Assembly: GCF_900100295.1 (NCBI RefSeq)
Contig: NZ_FNEV01000003.1
Location: 18,629-82,628, forward strand
Source of the DNA: Salimicrobium halophilum
Lineage (GTDB): Bacteria > Bacillota > Bacilli > Bacillales > Halobacillaceae
Length of the DNA: 64,000 nucleotides
Direction: 5' to 3'
The translations under genes and the position numbers were made by a program. The notes beneath the pieces are model-generated. The model worked only from the letters and a program-made list of their open reading frames with translations. It made no database searches and had not been told where the DNA came from. This document shows, piece after piece, positions 24,293 to 33,603 of the stretch; the stretch's first letter is position 1; each line of letters begins with the position of its first letter.

Positions 24293-25252
24293 TTATTGTT
24301 TATTGGAACGCGACACGATAAGTGTCCCGGTACCTTCAAGCGTAAACTTCTCCACTGTTGCCGGAATGATAAAATGAGTCCCTTTTTCGACAGGGTGAGC
24401 TTCTCCTTCGATCCATACATTCACATCCCCTTCGAGAACACTGAATAATAGATAGGAAGGATTATGGACCGGATACGTCATTCCGTGTATATCCCAATGC
24501 TCTACGGAGAAGTAAGATTCGCTGACGAGAAGTTCCTGTTTCATTCCTTTATGGATATTCGTTTTCCTTTCCAGATCCGGATCCTTATGAGGGACGGTAG
24601 TCACTTCAACTGATTGCTCCAGATGAAGTTCACGCTTCTCGCCGTCCTGACCTATCCGGTCGTAATCATACACGCGGTACGTAATATCAGAATTCTGCTG
24701 CGTTTCAAGAATCCGGACCCCGGCACCGATTGCGTGAATCGTCCCGCTCGGTACATAGAAAAAGTCCCCGCTCTTCACTTTCACCCGGCGTAGCAAATCA
24801 TTCCACTGGCCGTTTTCGATATAACTGTTTAGCTCTTCTTTCGTTTCGGCGTGATGACCAAGTACAACTTCTGCATCTTCATCCGCATCTATCACATACC
24901 AGCATTCCGTTTTCCCATATGTCTTGTCTTCTTTCTCACGTGCGTAAGTATCACCTGGATGGACTTGAACAGATAAATCCTTGTTTGCATCCAGAATCTT
25001 CGTCAAAAGCGGAAACTCTTCTCCTTCTTCATCAGCGAACAGTTCCCGGTGATTATCCCATGCCTCTCTGATGGTAGACCCGGCGAGCGGTCCATTCGCA
25101 ATCTCATTCGTCCCGCTTTCATGACCGGAAATCGCCCAGCATTCTCCCGTCTGTGGTGAAGGAATGGCGTACCCATACATGTCTCTCAAATTCGTTCCAC
25201 CCCAGATTCTTTCTTTGAATAAAGGCTTCAGCATCATCGGTTGTTGATACAC
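24293..25252 (-). CDS. manA: Mannose-6-phosphate isomerase, class I
   Basis: 319 residues, typical for the short Firmicutes class I enzyme. Cupin zinc ligands lie in 'VQVHPGDTYA', 'TECWYVI' and 'PSGTIHAIGAG'. It interconverts mannose-6-P and fructose-6-P, in mannose use or for making GDP-mannose. The start is a GTG at 25252, 7 bases after AAGGGGG. It is paired with pgcA. Confidence 0.93.
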   Translation of the reverse strand: MYQQPMMLKPLFKERIWGGTNLRDMYGYAIPSPQTGECWAISGHESGTNEIANGPLAGSTIREAWDNHRELFADEEGEEFPLLTKILDANKDLSVQVHPGDTYAREKEDKTYGKTECWYVIDADEDAEVVLGHHAETKEELNSYIENGQWNDLLRRVKVKSGDFFYVPSGTIHAIGAGVRILETQQNSDITYRVYDYDRIGQDGEKRELHLEQSVEVTTVPHKDPDLERKTNIHKGMKQELLVSESYFSVEHWDIHGMTYPVHNPSYLLFSVLEGDVNVWIEGEAHPVEKGTHFIIPATVEKFTLEGTGTLIVSRSNKQ

Positions 25253-25289
25253 ACTCAGTCCCCCTTGTCTTTCTATTATTGTATCAAAA

Positions 25290-25311
25290 AAGACCGGGGT
25301 ATGCCGGTCTT
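25290..25311 (-). terminator. Terminator after the 71-residue protein gene
   Basis: AAGACCGG/CCGGTCTT stem (8 bp, 6-base loop) with a run of Ts on the minus strand. It separates this gene from manA. Confidence 0.8.
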
Positions 25312-25317
25312 CTTTTC

Positions 25318-25533
25318 TTATACGAGTTCTGTATTGATAAACTTTCTGAAATGTGTTCGCATCGCTTCCCTAAGCTTATTCATTTCAGGTTTCGGATTAC
25401 ATATGTAGACCTTTTCAGCAAACAGAATCCCTTCTTTGAAAAAGAAGTTATAATGCCCGGCTACCCCCATTTCCGTAATCAGCATACGGATCATGATGGT
25501 GCATTGATCAACGAAGTCTTTCAGATTCATCAC
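25318..25533 (-). CDS. Hypothetical 71-residue protein
   Basis: A small soluble protein (MNLKDFVDQCTIMIRMLITE ... 'KPEMNKLREAMRTHFRKFIN') of unknown family. A GTG at 25533 lies 7 bases from AAGGGG. An ATG follows at once. Its own terminator supports a separate transcript. No motif gives a role. Confidence 0.55.
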   Translation of the reverse strand: MMNLKDFVDQCTIMIRMLITEMGVAGHYNFFFKEGILFAEKVYICNPKPEMNKLREAMRTHFRKFINTELV

Positions 25534-25686
25534 ATAACATCCCCTTTTATTTGAACTACCAGCATAAACGGAACAGAGGAGTTATACGTCAAATGAATCA
25601 CCATTCACACTAGTTCAATTACAATTATATAGGTATTTCTACCTTTTACAATCTTTTTTTACATTATTATCATATTTTTCTCTCAA

Positions 25687-25702
25687 AAGTAAGCGGTTAC
25701 TT
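25687..25702. promoter_or_regulatory. Palindrome upstream of the threonine operon
   Basis: AAGTAAGCGGTTACTT is two perfect 6-base half sites around GCGG, about 45 bases before the hom promoter. It is cre-like (GTAAGCGNTTAC) but has more mismatches than the cre sites elsewhere in this window, so the binding factor is uncertain. Confidence 0.35.
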
Positions 25703-25745
25703 CAAAATATTTAGACGACTCATCTTGTAGCCTCCCTCCTCTTCC

Positions 25746-25774
25746 TGTACAATGTCCATTATATAAACAATAAT
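25746..25774 (+). promoter_or_regulatory. Candidate promoter of hom-thrC-thrB
   Basis: TGTACA (4 of 6), 17 bases, AATAAT (5 of 6). An overlapping pair, TTGTAG-N17-TACAAT, is also possible. No T-box or leader-peptide attenuator is seen before hom. Confidence 0.4.
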
Positions 25775-25804
25775 GTACTTTAGAAGTGGACAAGGAGTGA
25801 TCGT

Positions 25805-27103
25805 ATGAAAGACACCATTCACGTGGGACTATTAGGACTCGGCACTGTCGGAACCGGTGTTATCGAGATTTTGCACAATAACAAAGAAAGCATCAAACAT
25901 AAAACCGGATGCGAAGTGAAAGTTACCAAGGCTCTTGTCCATGATCTCAATAAATCAAGAGACCTTCCAGGGGATAAAGTGGAGCTTACGGACAGTTATG
26001 AAGATATCACGAATGATGAAGATATTGATGTCATCGTCGAAGTGATGGGGGGCATCGATCACACACTGGATGTCCTGCTCGGAGCTATCGAAAACAAAAA
26101 GCATATCGTCTCTGCCAATAAGGACCTCGTAGCCGAGCACGGAGAAGAGCTCTTCGATGCAGCCGTACGTAACCAGACAGACCTTTATTATGAAGCGAGT
26201 GTCGCCGGTGGTATTCCGATCATCCGCTCCATCGTAGACGGTCTTTCTTCGGATAACATCCGTAAGATGATGGGAATCGTCAACGGGACGACAAATTATA
26301 TTCTGACGAAGATGAGTCAGGACGGTTCGGACTTCGATGATGTTCTGAAAGAAGCTCAGGATCTCGGATTTGCAGAGGCAGATCCTACGGCGGATGTGGA
26401 CGGACTGGACGCAGCAAGAAAGATGACGATCCTTTCTATCCTCGGGTTCTCCATGCCGACACGGCTCGATGACGTGAAGCTGAAAGGAATCCGCGGAATG
26501 TCCACAGCTGATATCGCCTATGCCGACAAACTGGGCTATACTATCAAACTGATCGGTATTGCTGAACACGACGAAGAAGGAATCGCGCTAAGTGTCGAAC
26601 CTTCTCTATTGCCTAAATCCCATCCGCTTTCTTCGGTCAACGATGAATACAATGCGGTATATGTCTATGGAGATGCTGTAGGGGAAACGATGTTCTACGG
26701 TCCGGGAGCCGGAAAAGGTCCTACAGCGACTGCCGTCGTCTCTGACTTGATCGCCGTCGTGAAAAACATCCAGCTCGGAACGAACGGGAACAATTACGTG
26801 CACCCGCAGCACGAACGCAAACTGAAAACGCAAGCGGACACGTATACGAAGAAATATATCCGCCTGCGCGTTCTTGATCAACCGGGGATCCTGATGGAAC
26901 TGACTCGCGTGTTCGCAGAGAAGGAGATTTCTTTTGACCAGATCATCCAACAACCTGCCGATTCTCACGAAGAGCGTGAACTGATGATGATCACCCACTC
27001 GGTTAATGAAGAAGCGTTCGAAGAAGCGATGGAAGCACTCCGAAGCCTGCCTTCCGTGCGATCCGTCGATAGTGTCTTCCGTGTAGAAGGAGGAGATGAA
27101 TAA
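25805..27103 (+). CDS. hom: Homoserine dehydrogenase
   Basis: 432 residues. It reduces aspartate semialdehyde to homoserine, the branch point to threonine and methionine. An NAD(P) loop '[10 protein letters not shown]' is at residues 9-18, the catalytic domain follows ('[14 protein letters not shown]'), and a C-terminal ACT domain (about 350-430, '[20 protein letters not shown]') is expected to sense threonine. SD AAGGAG lies before the ATG. It is first in hom-thrC-thrB with a one-base stop/start overlap (TAATG). Confidence 0.96.
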   Translation: MKDTIHVGLLGLGTVGTGVIEILHNNKESIKHKTGCEVKVTKALVHDLNKSRDLPGDKVELTDSYEDITNDEDIDVIVEVMGGIDHTLDVLLGAIENKKHIVSANKDLVAEHGEELFDAAVRNQTDLYYEASVAGGIPIIRSIVDGLSSDNIRKMMGIVNGTTNYILTKMSQDGSDFDDVLKEAQDLGFAEADPTADVDGLDAARKMTILSILGFSMPTRLDDVKLKGIRGMSTADIAYADKLGYTIKLIGIAEHDEEGIALSVEPSLLPKSHPLSSVNDEYNAVYVYGDAVGETMFYGPGAGKGPTATAVVSDLIAVVKNIQLGTNGNNYVHPQHERKLKTQADTYTKKYIRLRVLDQPGILMELTRVFAEKEISFDQIIQQPADSHEERELMMITHSVNEEAFEEAMEALRSLPSVRSVDSVFRVEGGDE

Positions 27104-28161
27104 TGTGGAAAGGTCTGATCCATCATTATAAAGAATGGCTTCCGGTGACAGAAGGAACGCCAGCTCTCACACTGAACGAGGGAAATACTCCTTTCATTCA
27201 TCTGGAGAATCTGTCAAAAGAATTCGGCATTGAAGCTTACGTAAAAGTCGAGGGCGCCAACCCGACAGGCTCCTTCAAGGACCGCGGGATGGTCATGGCT
27301 ATGGCGAAAGCGATCGAAGACGGTTCGGAAGCGGTCATCTGTGCTTCTACAGGGAACACATCTGCAGCTGCAGCCGCTTTTGCAGCTCGCGCAAACATGC
27401 GCTGCATTGTCGTCATTCCGGATGGAAAAATCGCAGAAGGAAAGCTTGCACAAGCTGTTATGTATGGTGCTGAGATTTTCTCCATTAAAGGGAACTTCGA
27501 CCAGGCCCTTGAAATCGTCAAAGAAGTTGCGAAAGAAGACGGCGTTACTCTGGTAAACTCATTGAACCCGAATCGTATCGAAGGACAGAAAACGGCAGCT
27601 TTCGAAGTATGTGATGCTCTCGGAAAAGCACCGGACTATTTATGTATCCCGGTCGGAAATGCCGGAAACATCACTGCTTACTGGCGCGGCTTCAAACAAT
27701 ATAATGAAAAGCACGCAACAGGACTTCCGAAAATGCAAGGATTCGAAGCAAGCGGAGCAGCGGCCATCGTGGAGGACCGCGTCTTCGAAAACCCTGAAAC
27801 CGTAGCAACAGCGATCCGTATCGGAAACCCGGCAAGCTGGGGACCTGCGAAAGAAGTCGTACAGGAATCGGGCGGAGAAATCGATAAGGTGACGGACGAG
27901 GAGATTCTCGAAGCTTATCACATGTTGGCACAAAAAGAAGGGGTTTTCGCAGAACCGGCTTCCTGCGCCTCTCTCGCCGGAACGATGAAAAAACTGAAAG
28001 AAGGAAAGATCGAGAAAGGTTCGACCGTCGTTCACGTCCTTACCGGTAATGGCTTGAAGGATCCGAACACAGCGATCGACACAAGTGAACTGAAACCGAA
28101 AGTGATCGAGAACGACCTTCATGCCTTCCGGGAAGCTTTGAAAGGAGAACATCATGAGTAA
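27103..28161 (+). CDS. thrC: Threonine synthase
   Basis: 352 residues. A PLP enzyme that turns O-phosphohomoserine into threonine. The PLP lysine is Lys59 in '[13 protein letters not shown]', with '[13 protein letters not shown]' and '[11 protein letters not shown]' binding the cofactor phosphate. It belongs to the short class without the long N-terminal extension. It overlaps hom by one base and thrB by eight. Confidence 0.96.
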   Translation: MWKGLIHHYKEWLPVTEGTPALTLNEGNTPFIHLENLSKEFGIEAYVKVEGANPTGSFKDRGMVMAMAKAIEDGSEAVICASTGNTSAAAAAFAARANMRCIVVIPDGKIAEGKLAQAVMYGAEIFSIKGNFDQALEIVKEVAKEDGVTLVNSLNPNRIEGQKTAAFEVCDALGKAPDYLCIPVGNAGNITAYWRGFKQYNEKHATGLPKMQGFEASGAAAIVEDRVFENPETVATAIRIGNPASWGPAKEVVQESGGEIDKVTDEEILEAYHMLAQKEGVFAEPASCASLAGTMKKLKEGKIEKGSTVVHVLTGNGLKDPNTAIDTSELKPKVIENDLHAFREALKGEHHE

Positions 28162-29077
28162 TTTCACAATCACTGTACCTGCAACATCTGCGAACCTCGG
28201 TCCCGGCTTTGATTCTGTAGGTATCGCTCTATCGAAGTACGCAACGTTCCACTGTGAACCGAGCGAAGAGTGGCACTTCGTTGTGCCGGAAGCAGATCGT
28301 CCATTTATCCCAAGCGGAAAAGAAAACCTTATCTACCAGGCGGCCATTTTCACAGCGAAAGAATTCGGTCACGAGGAATTGCCTGCCTATAAGGTGACGA
28401 CATCAAATGATGTACCTGTTTCCAGAGGGCTCGGCAGCTCATCGACAGCCGTTGTCGCAGGGATTGAACTTGCGAATCAACTGCTTGGCCTCGAGCTTTC
28501 TGAACAGGAAAAAGTGATTGTAGCCTGCAAAATCGAAGGTCATCCCGACAACGTCGCTCCCGCTATTTGCGGAGGGATTGTCATCGCTCATTACGACCAC
28601 GATGTCCCGAAATATGTGAAACTCACGAACGGAGTAGAATCCTTACGATGGCTTGCAGTCGTGCCGGACTTTCACCTGAAAACGGAAGAAGCCCGCGACC
28701 TTTTGCCGAAGAAATTCTCTTACAAAGAAGCGGTCTATGCAAGCAGTACGGGGAACGTCCTCGTAGCTGCCCTCGCGCTTCATGACTGGAAGCTGGCCGG
28801 AGAGATGATGGAGAAAGACCGCTTCCACCAGGTCTACAGAAGTCCTCTCCTGCCAGACTTCGCCCCGGTATCCAAAGCTTTGAAAACAGCCGGAAGCGTA
28901 GGGACCTACGTCAGTGGGGCCGGCCCGACAATGATTGGCCTGTTTGAACAATTGTCTGAAGATAAAATCGAAGAACTGAAAGCTGTTTTTCCTCACCTTT
29001 ACTTCGAATCCCTTCGAACGGATACGGAAGGGGTACAAGTGGAAAAATGCTTACAAAAAGAAGTTTCCGAAGCATAA
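28154..29077 (+). CDS. thrB: Homoserine kinase
   Basis: 307 residues, GHMP kinase fold. The ATP loop is '[16 protein letters not shown]', the N-terminal substrate motif '[15 protein letters not shown]' and the third motif '[13 protein letters not shown]'. It phosphorylates homoserine for ThrC. Last gene of the threonine operon. Confidence 0.96.
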   Translation: MSNFTITVPATSANLGPGFDSVGIALSKYATFHCEPSEEWHFVVPEADRPFIPSGKENLIYQAAIFTAKEFGHEELPAYKVTTSNDVPVSRGLGSSSTAVVAGIELANQLLGLELSEQEKVIVACKIEGHPDNVAPAICGGIVIAHYDHDVPKYVKLTNGVESLRWLAVVPDFHLKTEEARDLLPKKFSYKEAVYASSTGNVLVAALALHDWKLAGEMMEKDRFHQVYRSPLLPDFAPVSKALKTAGSVGTYVSGAGPTMIGLFEQLSEDKIEELKAVFPHLYFESLRTDTEGVQVEKCLQKEVSEA

Positions 29078-29095
29078 TTCGGAAGCTTCTTTTTC
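29060..29095 (+). terminator. Terminator of the threonine operon
   Basis: GAAGTTTCCGAA and TTCGGAAGCTTC pair with one mismatch, followed by five Ts, overlapping the end of thrB. Confidence 0.8.
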
Positions 29096-29220
29096 TATAA
29101 GCGATACTTTTTTTGTTTTTCCCTTTCTGTGGTAAAATTATATTATTCAGCAGACAAGTGCCTATTGGCCCAATTTTAAAGAATTATTTAGCTGAAACAA
29201 CGTAAATAAGGAGTACTTTT

Positions 29221-29568
29221 ATGAGTAAAGGCGCAAAACAATATAACTATGACACCGAAAAAGTAAAAAACTTGATCAAAAACACGAATCTTACTTACCG
29301 GGATATTTCAAAACAGACCGGTTGTCCCTATGCAAGCGTCGTTTATCACGGACGACGGATAAGAGGGAGAACAAATGGAAAAAATACGAAGGGTCCCGTA
29401 AATCAGCCTGCTCCCGTACTTGTCAAAAGACAGGAGGAGGAAAACCTTTCTTTTTCTATAACGAAGGAAAAAGTCTCGGTGCACCAGTATGATAAGGAAA
29501 TGGAGCAGCTTATCCACGCGGCTAAACAAATGGGGGCTACTACCATCGATATTACCGTCAAAAAGTGA
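29221..29568 (+). CDS. Small putative DNA-binding protein
   Basis: 115 residues, basic N-terminus with a possible helix-turn-helix ('KNTNLTYRDISKQTGCPYAS' then 'VVYHGRRIRGRT'). The C-terminal half is charged ('YDKEMEQLIHAAKQMGATTI'). AAGGAG lies 8 bases before the ATG. It is convergent with the first sigma-factor gene, with a shared terminator. Family not recognised. The HTH call is from pattern only. Confidence 0.6.
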   Translation: MSKGAKQYNYDTEKVKNLIKNTNLTYRDISKQTGCPYASVVYHGRRIRGRTNGKNTKGPVNQPAPVLVKRQEEENLSFSITKEKVSVHQYDKEMEQLIHAAKQMGATTIDITVKK

Positions 29569-29569
29569 G

Positions 29570-30070
29570 TCATCGTTCGTCCACCAGTGGGGCGAACGTT
29601 TTCAATTTTCGTTTGGCATGCCTTCCCCAGTTCTTCACCGTATCCTGACTTACTCTTTCTTTTGCAGCAATTTGTGCTACGGACTTGTCCTCAATGATGA
29701 ACTGTACGACCCATTTCCACTGATTATTCGTCAATTGATGCCTTATCCCCTCCCATAGTTTCTCATCTACCATTTCATGTGGCTGTTCCCATCCATCCTT
29801 ATATGTATTCATCTGCTTATAATACGCTTCTTTTTCTGAATGACGATTCGCCTTACGAATACGATCGATCATGGCATTCTTGATTTTCCAGTTCGCATAA
29901 GTGTCGAATCCCCCTTTAGCGGCATCAAACGTTTTATATGCTTCCCACAGGGCCACAAGCCCTTCCTGGTAATACTCATCTCCCTGGTCCCTGATACCAA
30001 GATGGTGAATAAAGTAGTAGATTCTTCTTTCGTGTTCCTTAAGGATTTCCTCAAATACTTTCTCTTCCAT
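29570..30070 (-). CDS. Small sigma-70 family factor
   Basis: 166 residues. A region 2-like part (about 30-80, 'EYYQEGLVALWEAYKTFDAA' ... 'DTYANWKIKNAMIDRIRKAN') and a region 4-like HTH (about 120-160, 'KSVAQIAAKERVSQDTVKNW') are visible. It lacks regions 1 and 3, so it is ECF-like in size, but region 2 looks more like the competence/late-type small sigma factors. It is divergent from a second, shorter sigma-like gene. No anti-sigma factor is seen next to it. Target genes unknown. Confidence 0.8.
   Translation of the reverse strand: MEEKVFEEILKEHERRIYYFIHHLGIRDQGDEYYQEGLVALWEAYKTFDAAKGGFDTYANWKIKNAMIDRIRKANRHSEKEAYYKQMNTYKDGWEQPHEMVDEKLWEGIRHQLTNNQWKWVVQFIIEDKSVAQIAAKERVSQDTVKNWGRHAKRKLKTFAPLVDER
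29574..29602 (+). terminator. Terminator after the 115-residue protein gene
   Basis: CGTTCGTCC with GGGCGAACG (one wobble), then TTTT. The hairpin lies within the last codons of the convergent sigma-factor gene. Confidence 0.65.
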
Positions 30071-30232
30071 GCTTTCACATCCCTATCATCTTGTTACTTT
30101 ATAATCGTGATAAGGATGCATTTTGGTGTCATCTTTTTTAAAAATTCCATTTTTTCTAACGGAATTTTCAGAAATCTATATCTTTTTGACGATAAAAAAG
30201 GGATAATAAAAAAGTACAGAAAGGAGTTACTG

Positions 30233-30682
30233 ATGATACATCCACCATTCTCCACTTTTCGTCCCCTTATTTACAGAGCACTTCACAATCTCCACCTCCC
30301 TCCTCCTTACGAAGATGACCTTCAGGAAGCTTATCTCATTTATCACGAGGCTCTCGAATCCTACGACCCGCATAAATCAAAATTCTCCACTTACTTCTAT
30401 AGGAAACTGAACTACCATTACCTCTCGGAAATCAGAAAAAATAGAGAGCGACAAGCGATGCTGTCTCGCATTCTCGTCCTTCACCCCTCTTCTCATGTCG
30501 ACCACTACTTCATTCATCCCTCATTAAGTGATAGAGAACAACGTATTCTCCAATTAAGTATAGAAGGCTATACGACAGACGACATCGCCTTGATGTTATC
30601 CCTCTCGAAGTCCACCATTTTAAGAGAACGCAAAAAACTTCAGCGAAAACTTTCTTTCTACGTTTCACCCACACAGGAATAA
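30233..30682 (+). CDS. Second small sigma-70-like factor
   Basis: 149 residues starting at the ATG at 30233, 8 bases after AAAGGAG. The frame is open much further upstream but has no RBS there. A region 2-like segment lies at about 20-70 ('YEDDLQEAYLIYHEALESYD' ... 'FSTYFYRKLNYHYLSEIRKN') and a region 4-like HTH at about 100-145 ('LSDREQRILQLSIEGYTTDD' ... 'STILRERKKLQRKL'). It is divergent from the 166-residue factor across about 160 bases, so the two could cross-regulate. A two-subunit sigma like SigO/RsoA is conceivable but unproved, as both carry regions 2 and 4. Confidence 0.75.
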   Translation: MIHPPFSTFRPLIYRALHNLHLPPPYEDDLQEAYLIYHEALESYDPHKSKFSTYFYRKLNYHYLSEIRKNRERQAMLSRILVLHPSSHVDHYFIHPSLSDREQRILQLSIEGYTTDDIALMLSLSKSTILRERKKLQRKLSFYVSPTQE

Positions 30683-30720
30683 GGGAAACCTATACTACTA
30701 CTTCAGAAGGAGAAACGCTT

Positions 30721-30999
30721 ATGGATGCTAATCGACATCTGACACCGATCAGTAAACTGTGGCTCGACGATGTGCCGACAGACTTCACCCATGCATTCGT
30801 CGAGAGATTCGCCTACGAATGGGTCGTGGAAATAGTCAATCCCTTTCCGATCCCTCTGATTGAAAATAGAGAATATGTACTCACTTTATCGTTTGAGCAG
30901 AAAGACGGCGTTCTGTTCCCTTCGATAAATATCGAATCGTATGATATTATGCAGGGGGATGAATTTACGGTCTATCGCTTTTATATGTATCCTTTATAG
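30721..30999 (+). CDS. Hypothetical 92-residue protein
   Basis: Soluble, acidic, beta-rich in appearance (MDANRHLTPISKLWLDDVPT ... 'DIMQGDEFTVYRFYMYPL'), unknown family. AGAAGGAG lies 8 bases before the ATG, 38 bases after the second sigma gene and 15 bases before a small membrane protein gene, so probably one transcript. Confidence 0.65.
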   Translation: MDANRHLTPISKLWLDDVPTDFTHAFVERFAYEWVVEIVNPFPIPLIENREYVLTLSFEQKDGVLFPSINIESYDIMQGDEFTVYRFYMYPL

Positions 31000-31014
31000 G
31001 AGGGAAAAGAACAC

Positions 31015-31182
31015 GTGTATTACTTAGGATTCGCTTTGTTTTTCTTGCTTTATTTTCTCGTCGGTTCATTCACGGACTGGCTCGAGTTGACGACGGTAGG
31101 CGGCCTGATCGCCATCGCCTTCATCTGTTTGAACATCTACATGTATATCAGAGACAAAAAGCAAAACACGGACGCTGACTAA
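31015..31182 (+). CDS. Small two-helix membrane protein, GTG start
   Basis: 55 residues: MYYLGFALFFLLYFLVGSFT, a short loop with 'DWLELTTVG', a second helix 'GLIAIAFICLNIYMYI' and a charged end 'RDKKQNTDAD'. The GTG at 31015 follows GGAGGG by 8 bases. It ends inside a strong terminator. Last gene of the sigma/92aa/55aa run. Family unknown. Confidence 0.65.
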   Translation: MYYLGFALFFLLYFLVGSFTDWLELTTVGGLIAIAFICLNIYMYIRDKKQNTDAD

Positions 31183-31199
31183 AGGCATCCGTGTTTTTG
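31163..31199. terminator. Bidirectional terminator
   Basis: AAAACACGGA and TCCGTGTTTT stem with T-runs on both strands, between the small membrane protein and the symporter gene. Confidence 0.8.
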
Positions 31200-31208
31200 T
31201 ATGAGTGA

Positions 31209-32870
31209 TTATTCCGCTTTTTTATTGACCCAGACTTCTCCGTTTTCGTACTTCAACTGTTCCGGATAACGGAGGTCCGTGACTTCGTCGATCGTTTGCT
31301 GTGTCGGCTTCTTGGTCATGAGGGAGACGATGATGTTAGCAAGGAACCCGGCTGCTGCGCCGAATACCCCTGCCCCCGTATCTATGATACCAAGAAGCGT
31401 TATTCCTCCGAATTTGGCAAGGAAAATGTAGCTGAGCGTCACTGTAAGCCCGACTAGCATTCCCGCCACGACCCCTGGTCCATTTGCTCTTCTCCACCAT
31501 ACACCAAGTACCAGTGCAGGGAAAAAGGACCCGGATGCGAGTGCGAACGCCCATGCTACGATCTGTGTAATCGCACCTGGAGGATTCAGGGCAATCAGAC
31601 CGGCAATGACTGTTGCAATGACGATAGACCAGCGACCGACAGCCAGACGCTTTCTTTCCGTAGCCTTAGGATTGATGGAACGATAGTAGATGTCATGAGA
31701 CAGGGCTGCGGAGATCGTGATCATCAGACCACCTGCCGTTGATAAGGCGGCAGCCATGGCACCAGCAGCCATCAGACCGATGACGAAGATACCAAGATTC
31801 GCAATCTCAGGAGTCGCCATGACGACGATATCTCCGCTGATGACAAGTTCCGACCACTGAAGCGTGCCGTCTCCATTGGAATCAGCTACAGATAACTGTC
31901 CCGTATCCACCCAGGACTGAGTCCAGGCAGGTAGATTATTGATGGAAGACCCCGCTACCTGCGTCATAAGAATGAAGCGGGAGAAAGCTGCATAAGCAGG
32001 CGCGGACAAATAAAGAAGTCCGATGAATACAAGTGCCCATGCTCCACTCCACCTGGCCGCTTTCATCGTCGCCACCGTAAAGAACCTGGTGATTACGTGC
32101 GGCAGCCCTGCGGTACCAGCCATAAGTGTAAACATCAAAGCGATGAACTGCCATTTCGTTCCTTCTGTGAATGGAACAAGGTATTCGCTTATGCCTAGCT
32201 GTTGATCCAGCGTTGAGAACTCAGATACGACTTCCCCGTAAGAAACCCATGGGAGTGGATTGTTCGTCAACTGCATAGCCATGAAAACGACGGGAATCAC
32301 GTATGCTGTGATAAGAACAACGTACTGAGCGACCTGTGTCCAGGTGATTCCTTTCATTCCCCCGAGCGCAGAGTAGAAAGCGATCAGGACGACACCGATC
32401 AGTGTACCGATGGCTGTGTTCACTTCAAGTAGTCGACCGATGACGACCCCTGATCCCGCCAGCTGTCCGACTGAATAAGTGAAACTGATGATGATCGTGG
32501 CTGCAGCGGCTATGAGACGGGCCAAGTCGTTTTTATACCGGTCTCCGATGAATTCAGGCACCGTATATCTCCCATATTTCCTCAACTGAGGAGCAAGTAG
32601 AAATGTCAGGAGGAGATACCCTCCGGTCCAGCCCATGATATAAGCCAGCCCATCGTATCCGAGAAGCATGATCGTTCCCGCCATTCCTATGAATGAAGCT
32701 GCACTCATCCAATCGGCACCGATAGCCATGCCGTTGAATACAGGGGGGACCCCGCGGTCCGCTACATAAAAATCAGATGTCTTCTTTGCAGTGTTAAAGA
32801 TGGCGATACCTATGTATAGCGCAAACGTCGCTACGATTAATGCGAGTGAGACTAGAAATTGTGTATCCAT
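31209..32870 (-). CDS. Sodium:solute symporter, ActP-like (acetate/short-chain monocarboxylate)
   Basis: 553 residues with about 13 membrane helices, SSS family. Marks include 'SDFYVADRGVPPVFNGMAIG', 'ADWMSAASFIGMAGTIMLLG' and 'GRYTVPEFIGDRY', which are close to cation/acetate symporters. It is encoded 12 bases after a DUF4212-type small subunit and a 61-residue hydrophobic protein. A cre-like site before the cluster suggests carbon catabolite control. Acetate is the likeliest substrate but pyruvate or propionate would fit as well. Confidence 0.85.
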   Translation of the reverse strand: MDTQFLVSLALIVATFALYIGIAIFNTAKKTSDFYVADRGVPPVFNGMAIGADWMSAASFIGMAGTIMLLGYDGLAYIMGWTGGYLLLTFLLAPQLRKYGRYTVPEFIGDRYKNDLARLIAAAATIIISFTYSVGQLAGSGVVIGRLLEVNTAIGTLIGVVLIAFYSALGGMKGITWTQVAQYVVLITAYVIPVVFMAMQLTNNPLPWVSYGEVVSEFSTLDQQLGISEYLVPFTEGTKWQFIALMFTLMAGTAGLPHVITRFFTVATMKAARWSGAWALVFIGLLYLSAPAYAAFSRFILMTQVAGSSINNLPAWTQSWVDTGQLSVADSNGDGTLQWSELVISGDIVVMATPEIANLGIFVIGLMAAGAMAAALSTAGGLMITISAALSHDIYYRSINPKATERKRLAVGRWSIVIATVIAGLIALNPPGAITQIVAWAFALASGSFFPALVLGVWWRRANGPGVVAGMLVGLTVTLSYIFLAKFGGITLLGIIDTGAGVFGAAAGFLANIIVSLMTKKPTQQTIDEVTDLRYPEQLKYENGEVWVNKKAE

Positions 32871-32882
32871 ACCTTCCCCCTA

Positions 32883-33182
32883 CTATTTATTGACCGCCTG
32901 ATCTTCATCCTCTTCCTGATCAAGATCCAGCAGGCCGAATTTTTTGTCTACGATATCACTTATAATAGCGTTGGCGAATAACAGAAAAATAAATGTCAGT
33001 ACAGCACCTTGTGCTCCCATATAATAATGAAGCGGCATGTTTAAGAACGTAATAGATGATAGTGGCTCTGCAAAAAGCACTACCCCATAAGAAACACAAA
33101 ATCCGATGGCAAGATAAATGACGATGAGCATGGTGCGAGTACGGAAATAAGCATCCGCTGTCTTCTTATCGATCTTCTGCAA
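32883..33182 (-). CDS. DUF4212-type small subunit of the Na+ symporter
   Basis: About 99 residues, two membrane helices ('MLIVIYLAIGFCVSYGVVLF' and 'GAQGAVLTFIFLLFANAII'), then an acidic tail. This family always sits before an SSS transporter. The start is taken as the TTG at 33182, 8 bases after AGGAGG. A GTG three codons earlier would abut the SD. Confidence 0.82.
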   Translation of the reverse strand: MQKIDKKTADAYFRTRTMLIVIYLAIGFCVSYGVVLFAEPLSSITFLNMPLHYYMGAQGAVLTFIFLLFANAIISDIVDKKFGLLDLDQEEDEDQAVNK

Positions 33183-33199
33183 ATGATCCACCTCCTGAT

Positions 33200-33385
33200 T
33201 TAATCCCTTAAGTCAAAAATGAAAGATACCGTCTCCCAGAATGGAAGCGGAACCATCGCCACTTTGACGATGACGAAACCGAATAGTGCCAAAAATGGAG
33301 CAAAGAGAAAGAAAGGTTTCGATTTTTTAAGTCCTAAAAACACACTGACGACCGTCAGTATCACAAATCCTATGACAAGTTCCAT
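33200..33385 (-). CDS. Small hydrophobic protein before the symporter genes
   Basis: 61 residues, mostly membrane helix (MELVIGFVILTVVSVFLGLK, 'FFLFAPFLALFGFVIVKVAM'). An AAAGGGGTGA site lies before the ATG and the next gene is 17 bases away. First gene of the symporter operon. Role unknown, probably an accessory membrane part. Confidence 0.65.
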   Translation of the reverse strand: MELVIGFVILTVVSVFLGLKKSKPFFLFAPFLALFGFVIVKVAMVPLPFWETVSFIFDLRD

Positions 33386-33399
33386 GAGTCACCCCTTTC

Positions 33400-33413
33400 T
33401 GTAATCGCTTACA
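33400..33413 (-). promoter_or_regulatory. cre site before the acetate symporter operon
   Basis: The minus strand reads TGTAAGCGATTACA, one mismatch from the CcpA consensus TGWAARCGYTWNCW, just upstream of the SD of the first gene. Binding there would block transcription when preferred sugars are present. Confidence 0.55.
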
Positions 33414-33560
33414 ATTATGACGATTAATTTTTCGAAAATATTAAATTTTCTATATATTATTAAACTAGATGTTCACAAATATGTCAATAATATGGATGCA
33501 CTTTCGAAAAATCGGACCCATGTCCCTAAGTAGATCGATGCTCCTGATTAAAAACAAATA

Positions 33561-33591
33561 AAAAAATGACCTCCGGATGATCCGGAAGTCA
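33561..33591 (-). terminator. Terminator of the SLH 5'-nucleotidase gene
   Basis: TGACTTCCGGAT/ATCCGGAGGTCA (one mismatch) on the minus strand, then six or more Ts. Confidence 0.8.
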
Positions 33592-33603
33592 CTCTCTTCA
33601 CTA

